Origin: Physocladia obscura
Taxonomy: Eukaryota; Chytridiomycota; Chytridiomycetes; Chytridiales; Chytriomycetaceae
Direction: 5' to 3'
Assembly (NCBI GenBank): GCA_027596945.1
Contig: JADGJH010000047.1
Location: forward strand, 1-36,645
DNA length: 36,645 bases
Shown: positions 34,641-36,645 of the stretch, one piece after another
How the letters are laid out: the number at the start of each line of letters is the position of its first letter
How positions within the stretch are numbered: the first letter of the stretch is position 1
Notes under the pieces: generated by a model
What the model was told of the DNA's origin: nothing
What the model saw: only the letters and a program-made list of their open reading frames with translations
The model's database searches: none
Position numbers and translations under genes: made by a program

Positions 34641-36645
34641 GAATTGGAGTAGTAAATAGAGCCAAAGAATACAAGGATGTTGAACTTAGCAAGAGAACTT
34701 CATGACTTAATTGCTTTGCTAAACAAATTATAATCATCCATATTCTCAATTGTTGGTGTAGAGTTGCTGCTGGAGTATACATTCCATCAATAGTAGCTGC
34801 AGGATGTATATTGGTCTGAAAGGTGGTCCAAATAGCAGTTTTGATGCAGGTTTGGGTAAGTTGCAGGATTGAACAGAGTGTCACTGCTGGCAACTTCCAA
34901 AAATTGTTTACCCTCCTTGTCAATCAAAATTGGAAGAAGTTGTGCATGGTGGAGGTGCAGACCAGTCTCTATCTCCAATAATATGTTATCTTCAATGTTG
35001 AATGTGAGGAAAACAAGTGAGTGAATGAGGTTGACAAATTGAAGTTAGTTCAAAACCAATTTTTATATGATCAATTGAAACCAGACTCACCCATTCTTCA
35101 TGTTTTCAATCAGACTGGATTTGTCCTTAATCTCACAAATTGCTCAATGTAGTCCTTGATTATTGGAGTCAATCTGATAGTATGAAGTGTCTCTTCAGAA
35201 TCTCATGACTCAGATTGTGGTGAAATGCCATCCAACTGCAGTTGGTTGCTCATTGTGATGATTCAAAGTAAAAAAGAAAAGAATCACATTTTTTTTCATT
35301 TCAACTGCAGAGGGTAATAAAAAAATTAATATCTTCTTTGCATTCTTTCATAGCTTTCTTGTTCTTTTAAATGTTAAGTTCAAAACTATACAAGTATAAG
35401 GACCTTTTTGTTATAAATGATACATGTTATATATGTATAATATATGTATAGTACACTATATATTGTAATTTGAATAAAAACAAACTGTGCATTTAAAAAA
35501 TGCACAAAAAAATGGTGGAGTATTAATAAATTTATAAAGAAGGTCTCAAAGTTTCCAGCTGTGCTGGGATTTTTGACAACAAATGGTTGTTCTGGTTGCT
35601 CTTTTTCTGACATTATCAATGATATTGTTTTATTGTACTTGTTTCCAAAAAATTATATTTTACAAATATATTTCAACCAAATAATATGATGATATCTCAG
35701 TAAAAACCCTCCATACCACCCATTTTGTGAGGAGACAAAAAAATGATCCATTTTCCAAAACTTTCCAGTTTCAAGAGCACCAACAAACAACCACCACTAC
35801 TGTTGCATTGCAGTTTGTCAAATGCAATACTTGAACTATCTTCAGTTTCAGTAAACTGTGTTGCCAAAGAGCTGTTACAGATGAATCATCCATTTTATGG
35901 TTACCCATTTTGTACCACATAACTCAAAAATTGCAATCACTCCCATCACTTACACTGCTGCAAATTGTGTTATACCCTGGTTGCAGATATGTGTCTTTAA
36001 TAATAAGTAAAACTATTGTGAATTATACCAGCAGTAGCTTCTTTTCCAGTTCTCTCCTTCAAAAATTTTGGATATAAAACTCTGAGAAGTCACCATATCT
36101 AATAAGTAACTGTAAATCCCTTGGATTCTTACTTTACCATTAATAGACACTCTTTTTGAAACATACTCAAATAATGTAAGAAATCAGAGGTGCAACAGAC
36201 AAAAAAAATTGCCTGATGCAGATGAAGTTCTGAAGCTTTTAACAAGTGAATTTATTAAATTTGCTTCCTGGGCAGCAAATTAACCACTGGATATGTTGCA
36301 AATCTTAAAACATCCATACCAATTGCCATCAAGTTACAACCAAATAAACGTTTAAAAAAAATCTCTTTATTCACTTCCTTTTTAAATGTTTAACAAAAAC
36401 TGTCTAAATCCATTGTTTTATTTTTATTTTGAAAAAATGCTTTGAGCTATGGAGTATTCCAATTTTTGAAGCATGATTTTTATGTTAAATGTAAATGAAG
36501 TGCCTTAAGATAAAGATATTTTTGTAAGTCTGTTGATGCATTTTCCATCATGCTTCCAATCATGCCAGGAACTCTAGCTTCAATTGAAATTAATGGATGG
36601 TTTATCACCTAAATCTATCTCAAATTCCTCATAAACCTAATCAGC
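34641..36645. other. CpG-free repeat DNA without recognisable gene
   Basis: AT-rich, with one CpG found (near 36350). Minus-strand frames at 34621-34978 are protein-like but shift frame and show no domain. Local TA-rich sequence occurs near 35427-35463 (tatatatgtata type). Probably old, heavily mutated transposon sequence. Confidence 0.45.

Noticed and set aside
35427..35465. TA-rich tract as a replication origin or telomere-like element
   Set aside because: A short run of tatatgta-type words in AT-rich DNA is not distinctive, and no telomeric repeat or defined origin motif is present.

Overview
The window looks like nuclear DNA of a fungus, most likely an early-diverging (zoosporic or chytrid-like) one. 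The coding genes have many short GT-AG introns (about 39-90 nt), and their products are conserved opisthokont proteins: calcineurin B, Atg3, otubain, a WDR44-type WD protein, a CUL1-type cullin and a Tat-SF1/Cus2-type splicing factor. Together with DUF6818/DDE and Tc1-like transposon debris this fits such a fungus. The species assignment is inference.

Layout. 1-1660: CpG-poor repeat DNA with two orphan repeat genes (families A and B) and a broken ORF. 2162-2999: calcineurin B (five exons). 4653-5433: a two-helix membrane protein with PPxY/LPxY motifs. 6479-7006: a small, probably mitochondrial membrane protein. 7203-8313: ATG3. 8314-11570: CpG-depleted repeat DNA including a 32-bp minisatellite. 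11571-12340: a CpG-dense island with no clear gene. 12733-15913: a long coiled-coil protein, followed only 27 bp later by otubain (15941-16887). 17350-18270: broken second copies of families A and B. 18476 to about 23013 (minus): WDR44-like protein, head-to-head with cullin-1 (23007-26016, ten exons). 26730-29773: a complete-ended but decayed DNA transposon (DUF6818/Myb-like gene plus DDE transposase, matching terminal inverted repeats, 3-bp target duplication). 30561-31867: Tat-SF1/Cus2-like splicing factor. 31868-36645: repeat-rich, almost CpG-free DNA with a 260-bp direct repeat pair and a decayed Tc1/IS630-like transposase.

The host genes do not form a pathway cluster, although several act in regulation and turnover (calcineurin signalling, autophagy, deubiquitination, SCF ubiquitin ligase). 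The clearest large-scale pattern is a sharp alternation between genes with normal CpG content and repeats in which CpG is almost absent. This suggests cytosine methylation or a RIP-like mutation process acting on repeats. The most novel items are the two orphan repeat-gene families (A and B), which I could recognise only by comparing their two copies inside this window.
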